Below are positions 36,142 to 46,017 of a stretch of DNA of 58,393 bases, piece after piece. The stretch's first letter is position 1. Each line of letters starts with the position of its first letter. A model generated the notes under the pieces. It was not told the origin of the DNA, ran no database searches, and saw nothing but the letters and a program-made list of their open reading frames with translations. Source of the stretch: Pontibacillus yanchengensis Y32 (GTDB lineage: Bacteria; Bacillota; Bacilli; Bacillales; BH030062). Both the position numbers and the translations under genes were made by a program. Location: positions 1 through 58,393 of the forward strand of contig NZ_AVBF01000022.1 of NCBI RefSeq assembly GCF_000770635.1, in the 5' to 3' direction.

Positions 36142-36213
36142 TTTCACTTCAATTCAGATATGTTATCGTTTACACTATTTGTATAAGATTTTTAATGTAA
36201 ATGAGGGAGTATA

Positions 36214-37071
36214 ATGGAGGAAACTGCATCTAAGCACGTATTGCATCGTATCCAAACAATCTACAGTCAATTTAGTGAAAAAGAAAAGCTCATAGCAGAT
36301 TATATATTGAAAGATCCGCAGCACATCATTCACTCTACTATCAACCAGGTATCAGAGGATTTAATGGTCGCAGATGCAACCGTTTTCAGATTTTGTAAGC
36401 GGTTAGGATTTAAAGGATATCAAGCGATGAAAATTGCCTTAGCATCAGAAATCGTAAATCCAATTCAGGATATTCATGAAACCATATCTGAAGAAGATTC
36501 CGAGATCGACATTACCTATAAAGTATTTAACGCCAACATTAATGCACTCGAGCAATCGAAAGAAATCCAAGATCAAAGTATGATGAAAGAGATTATAGAA
36601 GTTCTTTCAAATGCACGTTCCTTGAATTTCTTTGGTTCAGGAGGGTCCGGAATTGTAGCAGAGGATGCTCAGCATAAATTTATAAGAACCGGTATCCCAG
36701 CCCATGCCTATAGTGAATCCCACCTTCAAGTAATGGTGGCGTCTCAATTAACGAAAGATGACGTAGCGATTCTCATTTCTCACTCTGGCTCTAATAAGGA
36801 TATTATTGATGTTTTAGATATAGTGAAACAAAATGGTGTTCCTACAATAGCCATCACAAACCTTGCAAAATCAGTCTTATCTAAAAATGTGGACTATGCT
36901 CTTTATACTGCAGCAAAGGAAACAGAATATCGTTCTGAGGCACTCGCTTCAAGGATCGCCGAACTTACTATAATTGATGCTTTATATGTAAACTACTGCA
37001 TCAAGCACAAAGAGCAAACACAAGAAGCAACACAAAAAATGCGTGAAGCAATATCTATGAAACGTATCTAA
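36214..37071 (+). CDS. RpiR/MurR-family transcriptional regulator
   Basis: The 285-aa protein has an N-terminal helix-turn-helix (about residues 20-75, with VSEDLMVADATVFRFCKRLGFKGYQ) and a C-terminal SIS phosphosugar-binding domain (NFFGSGGSGIVAEDAQHKF; VAILISHSGSNKDIIDVL). It should sense a sugar phosphate such as 6-phosphogluconate. It is divergent from gnd-dctPQM and 26 bases upstream of gntK, so it probably controls both. Confidence 0.92.
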   Translation: MEETASKHVLHRIQTIYSQFSEKEKLIADYILKDPQHIIHSTINQVSEDLMVADATVFRFCKRLGFKGYQAMKIALASEIVNPIQDIHETISEEDSEIDITYKVFNANINALEQSKEIQDQSMMKEIIEVLSNARSLNFFGSGGSGIVAEDAQHKFIRTGIPAHAYSESHLQVMVASQLTKDDVAILISHSGSNKDIIDVLDIVKQNGVPTIAITNLAKSVLSKNVDYALYTAAKETEYRSEALASRIAELTIIDALYVNYCIKHKEQTQEATQKMREAISMKRI

Positions 37072-37097
37072 ATTTAATAGGAAAGGAAACATTCCAT

Positions 37098-38594
37098 ATG
37101 ACACTATATACAATCGGTCTAGATATAGGCACTACTAGTACAAAAGCAGTCGTATTCCAATATGATGGCAATGTTGTTTCTGAATATGAGGTTGGATATG
37201 AATTAGATCAAACACACCCAGGCTTTGCCGAACAAGATGCGAATGAAATCTATGAAGCAGCCACAAGTGCAATCAGGAATGCCATTCAGCAAGAAGATGT
37301 GCCGGAGGAATCGATTTCAGCTGTTGGTATGTCAGCAGCGATGCACTCCTTGATATGTGTGGATGATAAAGGACGAGCTCTCTCCCCTTCCATCACATGG
37401 GCAGATCGTCGAAGTGTTGAGGAAGCAAAGCAATTACAGAAAGAAGAACGGGACATCTATTTACGAACTGGTACACCGCTCCATCCTATGTCTCCTTTTG
37501 CGAAGTTGCTTTGGATGAAACAAAATGATTATGAACCTTATCATCAAGCATCTAAGTTTGTATCTATTAAAGAATATTTAATTTATCGTTGGTTCGGGGA
37601 ATTTGTTGTAGACTATTCTGTTGCTGCGTCCTCTGGTTTTTACGATATTCACAAGCAAGAATGGGATGAACATGCACTTGAATTAGCTGGCATAACAACG
37701 ACCCAACTATCTCATATCGTTCCAGAAACGTATCAATTAAAAGGCTTATCTGATGAGGCAGCTGAAAAAATGGGACTACTATCCACCACTCCATTTATTG
37801 CAGGGGGAAGTGATGGACCTCTAGCGAACCTCGGTATTGGAGCAATTGAGCCAGGTGAAACAGCGATTACGATTGGCACAAGCGGCGCCATCCGCCAGTT
37901 CACAGCTAAGCCCTCTGTCGATGATAGGCAGGAAGTGTTTTGCTATAGTTTTTCAGAAGATCTATGGATCACCGGAGGACCTACAAATAATGGAGGGATT
38001 GTCCTAAATTGGTTAAAAGACCTGTTTTCCAATGAAGGATATGTACTTTCCTTTGATCAGCTTAACCATCTTGCAGCTGAAGCACCAGCCGGAAGCGATG
38101 GACTACTTTTCCTTCCACATCTTAACGGAGAACGCGCCCCATTCTGGGATGCAAATGCCAAGGCAAACTACATTGGCCTTCGCTCTACTCACGAAAAGAA
38201 ACATATGATTCGAGCCGGGATGGAAGGCGTTATATATAGTATCTATCACATTGCACATGTTCTTGAACGACTAGGTAATCACCATGAAACCCTTTATGCA
38301 AGCGGCGGTTTTGCCCGTAGCCCACTCTGGTTGCAAATGCTCTCCGACGTGTTCGGCAAACCCGTTCATGTGCCCAAAAGTCACCAAAGCTCAGCTTGGG
38401 GTGCAGCCTGGACAGCTTTGTATAGTATCGGAGAAGTTGATTCATTGGAAAGCATCAAATCGTCCATCCCGATGCAAACAAGCGTACAACCAGACATGAG
38501 CCAACACGAAATCTATCAGCAAATGTTTGCAGTTTATCAAACTATTTATCCTGCGTTGAAGGAACATATTCATCAATTACAAAAGATAAAATAG
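37098..38594 (+). CDS. gntK: Gluconate kinase (FGGY family)
   Basis: The 498-aa protein starts with the ATPase motif GLDIGTTSTKAV and has MHSLICVDDKG, ITWADRR, GGSDGPLANLG and the C-terminal FGGY signature region (GGFARSPLWLQMLSDVFGKP). It closely follows Bacillus GntK in pattern. It makes 6-phosphogluconate, the substrate of the adjacent Gnd. A GGAAAGGAAAC site precedes the ATG, and it follows rpiR in an operon. Other FGGY substrates cannot be excluded, but context favours gluconate. Confidence 0.92.
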   Translation: MTLYTIGLDIGTTSTKAVVFQYDGNVVSEYEVGYELDQTHPGFAEQDANEIYEAATSAIRNAIQQEDVPEESISAVGMSAAMHSLICVDDKGRALSPSITWADRRSVEEAKQLQKEERDIYLRTGTPLHPMSPFAKLLWMKQNDYEPYHQASKFVSIKEYLIYRWFGEFVVDYSVAASSGFYDIHKQEWDEHALELAGITTTQLSHIVPETYQLKGLSDEAAEKMGLLSTTPFIAGGSDGPLANLGIGAIEPGETAITIGTSGAIRQFTAKPSVDDRQEVFCYSFSEDLWITGGPTNNGGIVLNWLKDLFSNEGYVLSFDQLNHLAAEAPAGSDGLLFLPHLNGERAPFWDANAKANYIGLRSTHEKKHMIRAGMEGVIYSIYHIAHVLERLGNHHETLYASGGFARSPLWLQMLSDVFGKPVHVPKSHQSSAWGAAWTALYSIGEVDSLESIKSSIPMQTSVQPDMSQHEIYQQMFAVYQTIYPALKEHIHQLQKIK

Positions 38595-38595
38595 T

Positions 38596-38634
38596 AAAAA
38601 GAGGCTTTCCTTATTTTTAGGGAAGCCTCTTTTT
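38596..38634 (+). terminator. Terminator after gntK
   Basis: AAAAAGAGGCTTTCC (38596-38610) pairs with GGGAAGCCTCTTTTT (38620-38634), with one mismatch. The stem is followed by T-rich sequence. Confidence 0.92.
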
Positions 38635-38711
38635 ATATCAAATGAAATAGATTTTCGTAAATTAGAAGCACAGTCCTATAACACCAATTGTTTCGTGTTA
38701 TCTTTTTTCTA

Positions 38712-39578
38712 CTATCTACTAAATCGTTCCTTATAATCCCGTGCAAATTGCTCAAATGTGTATGGGGATTTTCCTGTAATGTCAGTAACCGTATTTGTAA
38801 TAGCTGCACTATAGCCTAATCGGTTTAACTGGTATAATTCAAGTCTTGCATCCACGATACTCTCATGTAATCCCTCTTCAATCAACATCTGTCGGGACTC
38901 TTCTTCTGTTATTCCGCAATACGTTATCTCTTTCCCTAATACATTTGTTAAAGTAGACGCTACCTGTGCACATGAAATCGCTTCTGGGCCAGTAAGTTCA
39001 TAAGCTTGTCCATCATGTCCTTTTTCGGTAAGAACATGATAGGCGACGCTTGCAATATCACGCGCATCAATATAGGAAACCCGTCCCTCTCCAAGTGGAA
39101 GGTAAAACGAACTGTGGTCCCCAATGGTACCACTATTGAAATTCACAAAGTTTTGCATAAAGGAATTTGGACGTAAAAACGTATAGTGCAGACCTGTTTT
39201 CATCATCTCCCTTTCTATAGATCTGTGCCACCTCGCCAATTGAATTGCTTCATACTGTGCTCCACTACCCGATATTTTTACAAGGTGCTCCACACCAGCT
39301 TCTTCCGCGGCTTTTATGACATTCATAGATAATGGAATGAAATTAGATACAAATGGGACGGCAAAAAACACTTTCTCCACTAAGTTCATGGCGTTCATTA
39401 ATGAAAAAAAGTTACGTAGATCAGCTTGAATTGTCTCTACACCTAAAGCACGCAGGTCTTCCACATTCGTTGAGGATCTTACAGCAGCTTTCACATCATA
39501 GCCATTCTCAGAAAGCATTTTGGTTAATGGCATACCAACATTACCAGTGGCTCCAATAACTAAAATTGATTTTGCCAT
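38712..39578 (-). CDS. NmrA-like NAD(P)-binding oxidoreductase (QorB-like)
   Basis: The 288-aa protein has an N-terminal Rossmann motif ILVIGATGNVGMPL and NmrA-type layout (DLRNFFSLMNAM, FLRPNSFMQNF, YIDARDIASVAYHVL). Related proteins act as quinone reductases or redox sensors. ATG 39578 is chosen because GAAGGGATA precedes it; the upstream in-frame ATG at 39596 lacks a site. It is monocistronic. Substrate is unknown. Confidence 0.85.
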   Translation of the reverse strand: MAKSILVIGATGNVGMPLTKMLSENGYDVKAAVRSSTNVEDLRALGVETIQADLRNFFSLMNAMNLVEKVFFAVPFVSNFIPLSMNVIKAAEEAGVEHLVKISGSGAQYEAIQLARWHRSIEREMMKTGLHYTFLRPNSFMQNFVNFNSGTIGDHSSFYLPLGEGRVSYIDARDIASVAYHVLTEKGHDGQAYELTGPEAISCAQVASTLTNVLGKEITYCGITEEESRQMLIEEGLHESIVDARLELYQLNRLGYSAAITNTVTDITGKSPYTFEQFARDYKERFSR

Positions 39579-39834
39579 CACTATCCCTTCTCTCATTTAA
39601 TGTCTTACTACTTTTATTATCTACTAATTTGTTTTAATACGGAAGCCAAAAACTATATGGTATTTTATTCCTATTATTTTTCAAGCACTGAAATAACACT
39701 TACACCTCTATTTATGTAGGTTTTCTTCATCTCTTTATATTGTTTAATGTGCTAAATTTATTAATCTACCATGCTACAGTATCAAAATAATGGTATGATA
39801 TACCTATATAATGTAAAAGGGGGGGGGAGCGAAT

Positions 39835-41337
39835 ATGTATGTTGACTTATTTAACAACTTAGCCATTACAGTTGCACTACTTTTCATAGCAGGAAAATTC
39901 TTTGAAAACAAACCTCTTGATCGAACCTCCCCTTTATCTACAAGGGTATATGCTGGGATTGGCTCTGGGATTCTCGGTTCGTTATTAATGTTCAGTACAA
40001 TAGAAGTCACGGATACAGTAATCTTAGACCTAAGACATTTAGCCGTCATTATTGCGGCTATCTTTGGTGGACCAATTTCCGCCATTCTTTCAGGAATTAT
40101 TATCGGATTAGTCCGTTTTACGTTGTATGGTATTAGTGAGACATCTCTAATCGTAGGTTCTGTTGTTGTTGTAGTAAGCCTGGTGTTAGGGGGAATAGCT
40201 AATACTTCTCTGGCTAAAGTAAAAAAATATATCATTATGAATGGGATTTTCATCATTGTAAATTCTATGATGATTCTCTTATTGGTAGAAGATTTACTAA
40301 TAGCTGAAGTGGCGTTAGCATACCATATTCCTTTTTCCATAACAGGAGGATTTCTGACGTATTACATGGCAGAATTCATTAAAAAGTCGAACGAAAACAA
40401 TCGAACGATTCAATATTATAAACTGATTGCTGAAAACTCAACAGATGTTGTATCCACACACAATAAGGTCGGAACTATTAAATACATCTCTCCTTCCTGT
40501 CAAAGCATTTTAGGCTATGCTCCTTCAGAACTCATAGGAAATAACGTATTTCACTATATTCATCCAGAAGACTTACAAGAAGAACAACCCCCATATGTGT
40601 CTAAATCAACATCAAGCCAAACCCTGGAGTTTCGCTTTTTAAAGAAAGATGGAAACTATGTATGGCTTGAGACAACCTTCAATCGTATGAAGGGGCTTTC
40701 TCATAATGACGATTTTATTTATTCATCCAGAGAGGTATCGGAAAGAAAACATATGGAGAAGGAAATAACAGACATGAATCACAAGCTTCAGAAGCTATCA
40801 AACCTTGATGGATTAACGGGTATTCCTAACAGGAGAAATCTAGATTATTCACTGGAAAAAGCTTGGTACGATGCGATTAATAATCAGACGACCCTTTCAT
40901 TTATCTTGTTTGATATAGATAAATTCAAAACCTATAACGACACATACGGCCATCATCAAGGAGATGCTTGCCTTAAGGAAGTTGCGGATATTATAAATAA
41001 TACCGTCAGGGAACAAGATTTGTTCGCGAGATATGGTGGAGAAGAATTCGCAGTTATACTTCCTGAAACGAATAAGGAAGAAGCTAGTTTGTTAGGTGAA
41101 GCCATTCGTAAAGATATTTTTAATGAAAGCATCCCTAATATCGACTCTGAAGTTACCCCGATTCTTACAGTAAGTGTCGGCGTCACAACCATTAAGCCAA
41201 GCTATGATTCTGACCATACAATGCTGATTGTTAATGCTGACAAAGCACTCTATCAAGCGAAGGAAGATGGACGCAATAAAGTTTCCTTCTATAACAAGGA
41301 TTATGATTATAGAACAAAATCGCAAGCGCCCTGCTAG
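39835..41337 (+). CDS. 5TMR-PAS-GGDEF diguanylate cyclase
   Basis: The 500-aa protein has about six membrane segments (to residue about 180) of the 5TM-LytS/YhcK type (IIAAIFGGPISAILSGIIIG), a PAS domain (about 190-305) and a GGDEF domain with ARYGGEEF (GGEEF 401-405). RxxD (REQD, 392-395) lies five residues upstream, the known inhibitory c-di-GMP site. It should synthesise c-di-GMP and be product-inhibited. The last residues (SQAPC) are encoded within a dispersed repeat at 41313-41413, so the original C terminus may have been altered. Confidence 0.92.
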   Translation: MYVDLFNNLAITVALLFIAGKFFENKPLDRTSPLSTRVYAGIGSGILGSLLMFSTIEVTDTVILDLRHLAVIIAAIFGGPISAILSGIIIGLVRFTLYGISETSLIVGSVVVVVSLVLGGIANTSLAKVKKYIIMNGIFIIVNSMMILLLVEDLLIAEVALAYHIPFSITGGFLTYYMAEFIKKSNENNRTIQYYKLIAENSTDVVSTHNKVGTIKYISPSCQSILGYAPSELIGNNVFHYIHPEDLQEEQPPYVSKSTSSQTLEFRFLKKDGNYVWLETTFNRMKGLSHNDDFIYSSREVSERKHMEKEITDMNHKLQKLSNLDGLTGIPNRRNLDYSLEKAWYDAINNQTTLSFILFDIDKFKTYNDTYGHHQGDACLKEVADIINNTVREQDLFARYGGEEFAVILPETNKEEASLLGEAIRKDIFNESIPNIDSEVTPILTVSVGVTTIKPSYDSDHTMLIVNADKALYQAKEDGRNKVSFYNKDYDYRTKSQAPC

Positions 41338-41413
41338 CGACGTATATGCTGCGGCCCACACGACGAGGCAACTTCACTTTTTTAGTTATACACAAGCATT
41401 GAATTTTATAATT
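41313..41413. repeat. Dispersed repeat, copy 3 (short form)
   Basis: It shares the 5' part (CAAGCGCCC then GCGACGTAT) and the 3' part (AGTTATACACAAGCATTG) with copy 2, but lacks about 95 internal bases. It overlaps the last codons and the stop of the diguanylate cyclase gene. Like copy 2 it lies at the 3' end of a GGDEF gene. Confidence 0.75.
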
Positions 41414-41430
41414 GTACTCTATACAATCAA

Positions 41431-41459
41431 AAAGCCTTAACATTTAGTTAAGGTTTTTT
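41431..41459. terminator. Bidirectional terminator after the diguanylate cyclase gene
   Basis: CCTTAAC (41435-41441) and GTTAAGG (41447-41453) form a stem flanked by A-rich and T-rich tracts. It separates converging genes. Confidence 0.75.
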
Positions 41460-41463
41460 GTTA

Positions 41464-41967
41464 TCAATCTTTTGCACTAGTAAAAATTTGGATTACGTTA
41501 CCTTTCTTTTTAGCATCTTCATCTAATCCAGCACCTATGGCAATTCCAAGCATAAACCCTATTGGTAAGCCTAGCGCTAGTTGGTCGAATAAGAGGGAAC
41601 CGAAAACCAACCCTAAACCAGTACCTATAGAAATAAACACACTCATGTAATAACCTTTTGTTACTAATTTATGTTCTTTTTGCATATGAGAAACGATATT
41701 ACCTACAAAGGATCTGTGTTCTTTCACATTAGGCTCCTTCCCATGTTCGACCTTCTCATATAAATCATGTAAATGACTTTCTAACTCTAGTAAGTAGTCA
41801 CCGCATGCCTTGCAATTACTAGAATAGGTAGATGCTCTATGTATGATTCGCTGACATCTCTCTAATTCAAGTTTTGAAGTATCTTCCTCATCTAGTTTTT
41901 CTTTAATGTTTACAAGAAGTTCTTCCAGTTTTTCAGCATGATTCAATTGCAAATTATTCTCCCCCAC
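41464..41967 (-). CDS. Membrane protein of unknown function
   Basis: The 167-aa protein has a helical, charged N-terminal half (about residues 1-100, likely coiled coil) with a CKAC pair near residue 56, then two adjacent membrane segments (VFISIGTGLGLVFGSLLF and LPIGFMLGIAIGAGL). A CKAC pair could bind metal. No family was recognised. A GGAGTG site precedes the ATG. It converges with the diguanylate cyclase gene. Confidence 0.7.
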   Translation of the reverse strand: MGENNLQLNHAEKLEELLVNIKEKLDEEDTSKLELERCQRIIHRASTYSSNCKACGDYLLELESHLHDLYEKVEHGKEPNVKEHRSFVGNIVSHMQKEHKLVTKGYYMSVFISIGTGLGLVFGSLLFDQLALGLPIGFMLGIAIGAGLDEDAKKKGNVIQIFTSAKD

Positions 41968-42537
41968 TCCTGTGATATAAAAAATAAACCATACAAATTA
42001 TGCCATATTTCTTCCTATAGAAATATTCAAATCTGTGTGATTTTCCATATTTTATATCGAGTATCCTTTACACCTCTTCTCTACAATACCTAATCTGAAT
42101 ACACTTCGTTTTTATTTTGAATACTTCACCAATTAATTGTTATTATTTACCGAATTGGTGTTTTACTTTTCGTATTTTTGTGGGTATTATTTGCTTTTCA
42201 TTGTTAGGAGTAGGACATTTTTTACGTCGCATTGCTAGAATGGAAGAACTTATTGAAGAATTAGAAAAGAGGAATCAACCCTAGTGATAATAGAATAAGG
42301 CGAAACTATACTTGCATTAGAAACCTTGCCATAGAAGCTTCTATTCTCTAAAATTTATATGATTTTTATTAAGAACGAGGCAGATCAAGAAATCTATTCT
42401 AAAAAAGTACTCTCTCCTAGATTATCTCTTCATAAGAAGGGAATATAATACTCTAAGATTTTCTTCTTGCAATCTAAGTGGGTTGATATTATGATAAGAA
42501 CGAAAGCGCTTTCGATGCTGAGAGGGTGTAACTATTT
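41968..42537. other. Intergenic region with a possible gene remnant
   Basis: Within this AT-rich stretch, a GTG at 42180 opens a 34-codon frame ending at 42284. It looks like a short membrane segment followed by a charged helix (RIARMEELIEELEKRNQP), common in mini-membrane proteins. It lacks a ribosome-binding site at its start, and AGGAG lies inside it, so it may be a decayed gene. The promoter and palindrome of the LacI gene lie near the right end. Confidence 0.3.
42501..42514. promoter_or_regulatory. LacI/cre-type palindrome before the LacI gene
   Basis: CGAAAGCGCTTTCG is a perfect 14-bp palindrome, 24-37 bases before the start of the LacI-family gene. Its GCGC centre is typical of cre sites bound by CcpA, and it could instead serve autoregulation. 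Confidence 0.65.
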
Positions 42538-43572
42538 ATGGTAACTATTTATGATATTGCAAAAGAAACAGGGTACTCTGTAACAACTGTTTCTAAAGCA
42601 TTGAACAACTATTCAGATGTTAGCTCTAAAACAAAACGAGCTATTTTAGATGCAGTGGAAGAAATGGGGTACTTGCCTAATTCCCACGCAAGAACATTAA
42701 CCACCAAAAAATCCTGGACAATTGGCGTTATATTCATTGAATCTCTTGGTGTTGGTATGAAGCACCCATTCTTTAATGCAGTCATTGAAAGCTTCCGAAA
42801 GAATGTAGAGGTTCTTGGATATGATCTTCTTTTTGCATCACGGATGATTAATAATCAACAAAAAAGCTACTTAGAGCAATTTAAATATCGCGGTGTAGAT
42901 GGTGTCGTCGTGGTTTGCTCTCTTTTTGATGATGTACAAGTAAAGGAACTAATGGATTCGTCCATTCCTACAGTTGTTATTGACCTACATAGTAAAGAAT
43001 CTGCGGTTGTTAATTCAGATAACTTTGCCGGAAGCTACAAAGCCGTGGAGTATTTATATTCATTAGGTCACCAATCAATAGCCCATATAGCTGGTCATGC
43101 AACAACATTTGCAGGACAAGAACGACGAAACGGATTTATGACTTCCATGAAAACGATGGGCTTGGATATACCTGACGAATATGTTGTGAATGGGGATTAC
43201 TTTTCAAGAGAAGGTGGCTACAAAGCCATGAAACAGCTACTCTCCCTCCCCAATCCTCCTACTGCTATCTTCACAGCAGCAGATAGCCTAGCCATCGGTG
43301 CAATGGAAGCAATAAAAGATGCAGGATATCAAGTACCAGATGATTTTTCAGTGATTGGATTTGATGATATTGAGTTAGCCCAGTTCATTAACCCACCACT
43401 TACGACGGTACGCCAGGATACAGAGCTAATTGGAGAAGAGTCAGCTGACCTACTAATTAAGCAAATCAACTCACAACAAAAAATTGCTCAAAGTGTCGTT
43501 GTACCTGTAGACCTTGTCATTCGAGATTCATGCAAGGCGTTGGTTAAAGAAGAAAGCTCAAAACCATCTTAA
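42538..43572 (+). CDS. LacI-family transcriptional regulator
   Basis: The 344-aa protein has an N-terminal LacI helix-turn-helix (TIYDIAKETGYSVTTVSKAL) with hinge helix (YLPNSHARTLTTKKS) and a periplasmic-binding-like sugar domain ending in VIGFDDIELAQFINPPLTTV. AGAGGGTG precedes the ATG. It converges with the beta-glucosidase/ABC operon and is the likely regulator of its three palindromes. The ligand is probably a disaccharide or its breakdown product. Confidence 0.93.
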   Translation: MVTIYDIAKETGYSVTTVSKALNNYSDVSSKTKRAILDAVEEMGYLPNSHARTLTTKKSWTIGVIFIESLGVGMKHPFFNAVIESFRKNVEVLGYDLLFASRMINNQQKSYLEQFKYRGVDGVVVVCSLFDDVQVKELMDSSIPTVVIDLHSKESAVVNSDNFAGSYKAVEYLYSLGHQSIAHIAGHATTFAGQERRNGFMTSMKTMGLDIPDEYVVNGDYFSREGGYKAMKQLLSLPNPPTAIFTAADSLAIGAMEAIKDAGYQVPDDFSVIGFDDIELAQFINPPLTTVRQDTELIGEESADLLIKQINSQQKIAQSVVVPVDLVIRDSCKALVKEESSKPS

Positions 43573-43706
43573 TTAAGAATAACATGGAGCACTATAGTCG
43601 CCACCGTCCTTCTTAAGAAAATTCTTGTTTTAGGCATGACATTTATTATGAGTTTTATTTGTGCACGAGTGACTGTGTTTGAAGCTAAGACATATAAAGA
43701 CTAACT

Positions 43707-43743
43707 AAAAAAAAGCTGCATCCTAGGGGATACAGCTTTTTTT
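43707..43743. terminator. Bidirectional terminator between the LacI gene and bglA
   Basis: AAAGCTGCATCC and GGATACAGCTTT form a long stem with one mismatch around 43712-43739, with A and T runs on both sides. Confidence 0.88.
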
Positions 43744-43750
43744 CGTCATA

Positions 43751-45094
43751 TTAAATTTCAAACCAATTGTTATGAACTGTTTGCTTATACCAATAAAAGC
43801 TTTCTTTCTTCGTTCTTTCAAATGTACGATAGTTTACGTGAATAATGCCAAATCGCTTACTATAGCCTTCTGCCCATTCAAAATTATCTAGCAAGGACCA
43901 AAGGATATAACCTTTAATTGGAACACCTGATTTAATAGCACGATGAAGAGCTGTTAAGTGTTGTTTTAAATAATCAATTCGTTCTTGATCATTTACAATA
44001 CCATCTTTCACCTCATGGTTATAACAAGCACCATTCTCCGTAATATAGATTGGGATATCCCCATAAAGCTCTTGAAGATGGGTCAATACTTTGTAGAATC
44101 CATCAGCATAGACAGGCCAACCGATATCCGTTTTATCATAATCAACCCAAATCGGTTCGATATCAAACATCCCGTTTCCTTCTTTATACCGAGCTACATG
44201 CCCTGAATAATAGTTAATCCCCATAAAATCAATAGGTTGTGAGATGATGTCCATGTCCCCTTCTTCCACTTTCAAATAACCATTATGCTTTGCAAAAATA
44301 TCTTGAAGTAGCTGAGGATACTCCCCCTTGAAGACAGGATCCATAAACCACTGAACTTTCCATTGCATCTCTCGTTCACAAGCATCCTTATCTTCCTGAG
44401 CAGGACTATAAGGTTCGAGCCAATCAACATTCGGTGCATACCCAATTTCACCATCTGGTACAATGTCACGAAACGCTTGGACCGATTTTCCATGAGCTAA
44501 CAAAAGATGGTGGGAAACATCAATTGCTGCTTGAAGGTCCTGTTTTCCAGGAGCATGCATTCCTATATAATTTGATAAAAAGGAAGCGCACCATGGTTCA
44601 TTGATCGTAATCCACTTTTTCACTACGTCTCCAAACTCACGGAACATAGCTGAAGCGTACTCTTGGAAAGCATCTACTGTATTACGATTTTCCCAGCCAC
44701 CGTTTTCTTGCAAGGATTGAGGTAAATCCCAATGATATAGTGTAATAATAGGCTCAATACCATTATCCACTAATTCTTGGATTAAATTACGATAATAGCC
44801 TACTCCCTCTGGATTCAAATCACCTGTTGCGCCAGGCATGACACGAGGCCAGGAGATTGAAAATCTATATACATCTACACCTAACTCTTTTAAATATTGA
44901 ACGTCTTCTTTATAACGGTGATAACTGTCACAAGCTTCATCTCCATTATCCCCGTTTTTCACATTACCCGGAGTATGTGAAAAGGTATCCCAAATCGAAG
45001 GGGCTCTACCGTCCTTATTAGCTGCTCCTTCGATTTGATAAGCTGCTGTTGCAGCACCCCATTTCAAGTCCTGTGGAAATTCTATTGTAGTCAT
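43751..45094 (-). CDS. bglA: GH1 beta-glucosidase
   Basis: The 447-aa protein is a glycoside hydrolase family 1 enzyme. It has the N-terminal signature FKW-like GAATAAYQIEGA, acid/base Glu in TINEPW and nucleophile Glu in IYITENG. Length is typical for bacterial BglA. As it lies in an ABC-transporter operon, its substrate is likely unphosphorylated, such as cellobiose or another beta-glucoside. GGAGG precedes the ATG. It is the last gene of the operon. Confidence 0.94.
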   Translation of the reverse strand: MTTIEFPQDLKWGAATAAYQIEGAANKDGRAPSIWDTFSHTPGNVKNGDNGDEACDSYHRYKEDVQYLKELGVDVYRFSISWPRVMPGATGDLNPEGVGYYRNLIQELVDNGIEPIITLYHWDLPQSLQENGGWENRNTVDAFQEYASAMFREFGDVVKKWITINEPWCASFLSNYIGMHAPGKQDLQAAIDVSHHLLLAHGKSVQAFRDIVPDGEIGYAPNVDWLEPYSPAQEDKDACEREMQWKVQWFMDPVFKGEYPQLLQDIFAKHNGYLKVEEGDMDIISQPIDFMGINYYSGHVARYKEGNGMFDIEPIWVDYDKTDIGWPVYADGFYKVLTHLQELYGDIPIYITENGACYNHEVKDGIVNDQERIDYLKQHLTALHRAIKSGVPIKGYILWSLLDNFEWAEGYSKRFGIIHVNYRTFERTKKESFYWYKQTVHNNWFEI

Positions 45095-45177
45095 ATGTCT
45101 ACCTCCGTAATGTTCTAGTATTGTACAGTATTCATTTTTGTTTTTACGTCGGAATGAACTCGTATGTGTAGCGTTAA

Positions 45178-46017
45178 TTATTTCACTGATCCTTCTGTAA
45201 TACTTGAGATAAATAGTCTGTTAAACATTAAGAAAATCAAGATTAACGGTACTGTGGCCCAGAATACGCCAGATAAAAGCATTCCAAAATCAACGTTATA
45301 CGCGTTGTTTAGTGAAGCAAGTGCAACCTGTAACGTGTAAGATTCTGGACTACGAAGAACAGTGAACTGCCATAAGAATTCTCCCCATACAAGCGTAAAG
45401 ACGATAATTCCGAGTGTTGCAAAAGCTGGCTTTATTATTGGAAGAACGATACTTCGATAGATTCTAAAATTAGAACAACCATCTAATTTTGCCGCTTCAA
45501 TTAGTTCATCTGGAACGGATTGAGTAACATATTGACGCATCAAGAATATGCCTAGAGGATTTAATAAATACAGAATTCCAGCTCCGAACAATGTATCTAA
45601 CCATCCTAGTTTAGACACGAGATAATATTGCGGAATAAGTCCCAATTGTGGAGGGACTACCATCGTTAGCAAGATCAACACAAAGAAAATATTTTTTCCT
45701 GGGAAGTTAAATTTAGAAAATGCAAAACCAGCCAACGAACTAATGATTAACACAACGACCGTAACGCTCGTACATAGAACAATGGTATTCCACATTGCTT
45801 GAAAGAATGGGATGGAATCTAAAACCATCTGAAAATTTTCTACCAATTTTGTACCAGGTATGATAGCTGGAGGGATGGAATTATATGCTTCACTTGGTCT
45901 TGTTGCCATTACAAACATCCAGTAAAAAGGAAACAATGATAAAAGAGAAGCGATGATTAACACCACATAAACCGGTAAAACTCCAACTGAAAACTTCTTC
46001 TTATTATCTTTTCGCAT
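45178..46017 (-). CDS. ABC sugar transporter permease, MalG/CUT1 type
   Basis: The 279-aa protein has six membrane segments and the EAA-loop motif EAAKLDGCSNFRIYRSIVLPIIKP, typical of CUT1 permeases. It overlaps the upstream permease by 14 bases. No ATPase gene is present in the operon, so a shared ATPase such as MsmX elsewhere is expected. Confidence 0.93.
   Translation of the reverse strand: MRKDNKKKFSVGVLPVYVVLIIASLLSLFPFYWMFVMATRPSEAYNSIPPAIIPGTKLVENFQMVLDSIPFFQAMWNTIVLCTSVTVVVLIISSLAGFAFSKFNFPGKNIFFVLILLTMVVPPQLGLIPQYYLVSKLGWLDTLFGAGILYLLNPLGIFLMRQYVTQSVPDELIEAAKLDGCSNFRIYRSIVLPIIKPAFATLGIIVFTLVWGEFLWQFTVLRSPESYTLQVALASLNNAYNVDFGMLLSGVFWATVPLILIFLMFNRLFISSITEGSVK

Noticed and set aside
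43751-45094. GH1 enzyme as 6-phospho-beta-glucosidase
   Set aside because: It lies in an ABC (non-phosphorylating) operon, not beside a PTS, so an unphosphorylated substrate is more likely, though sequence alone does not fully exclude it.
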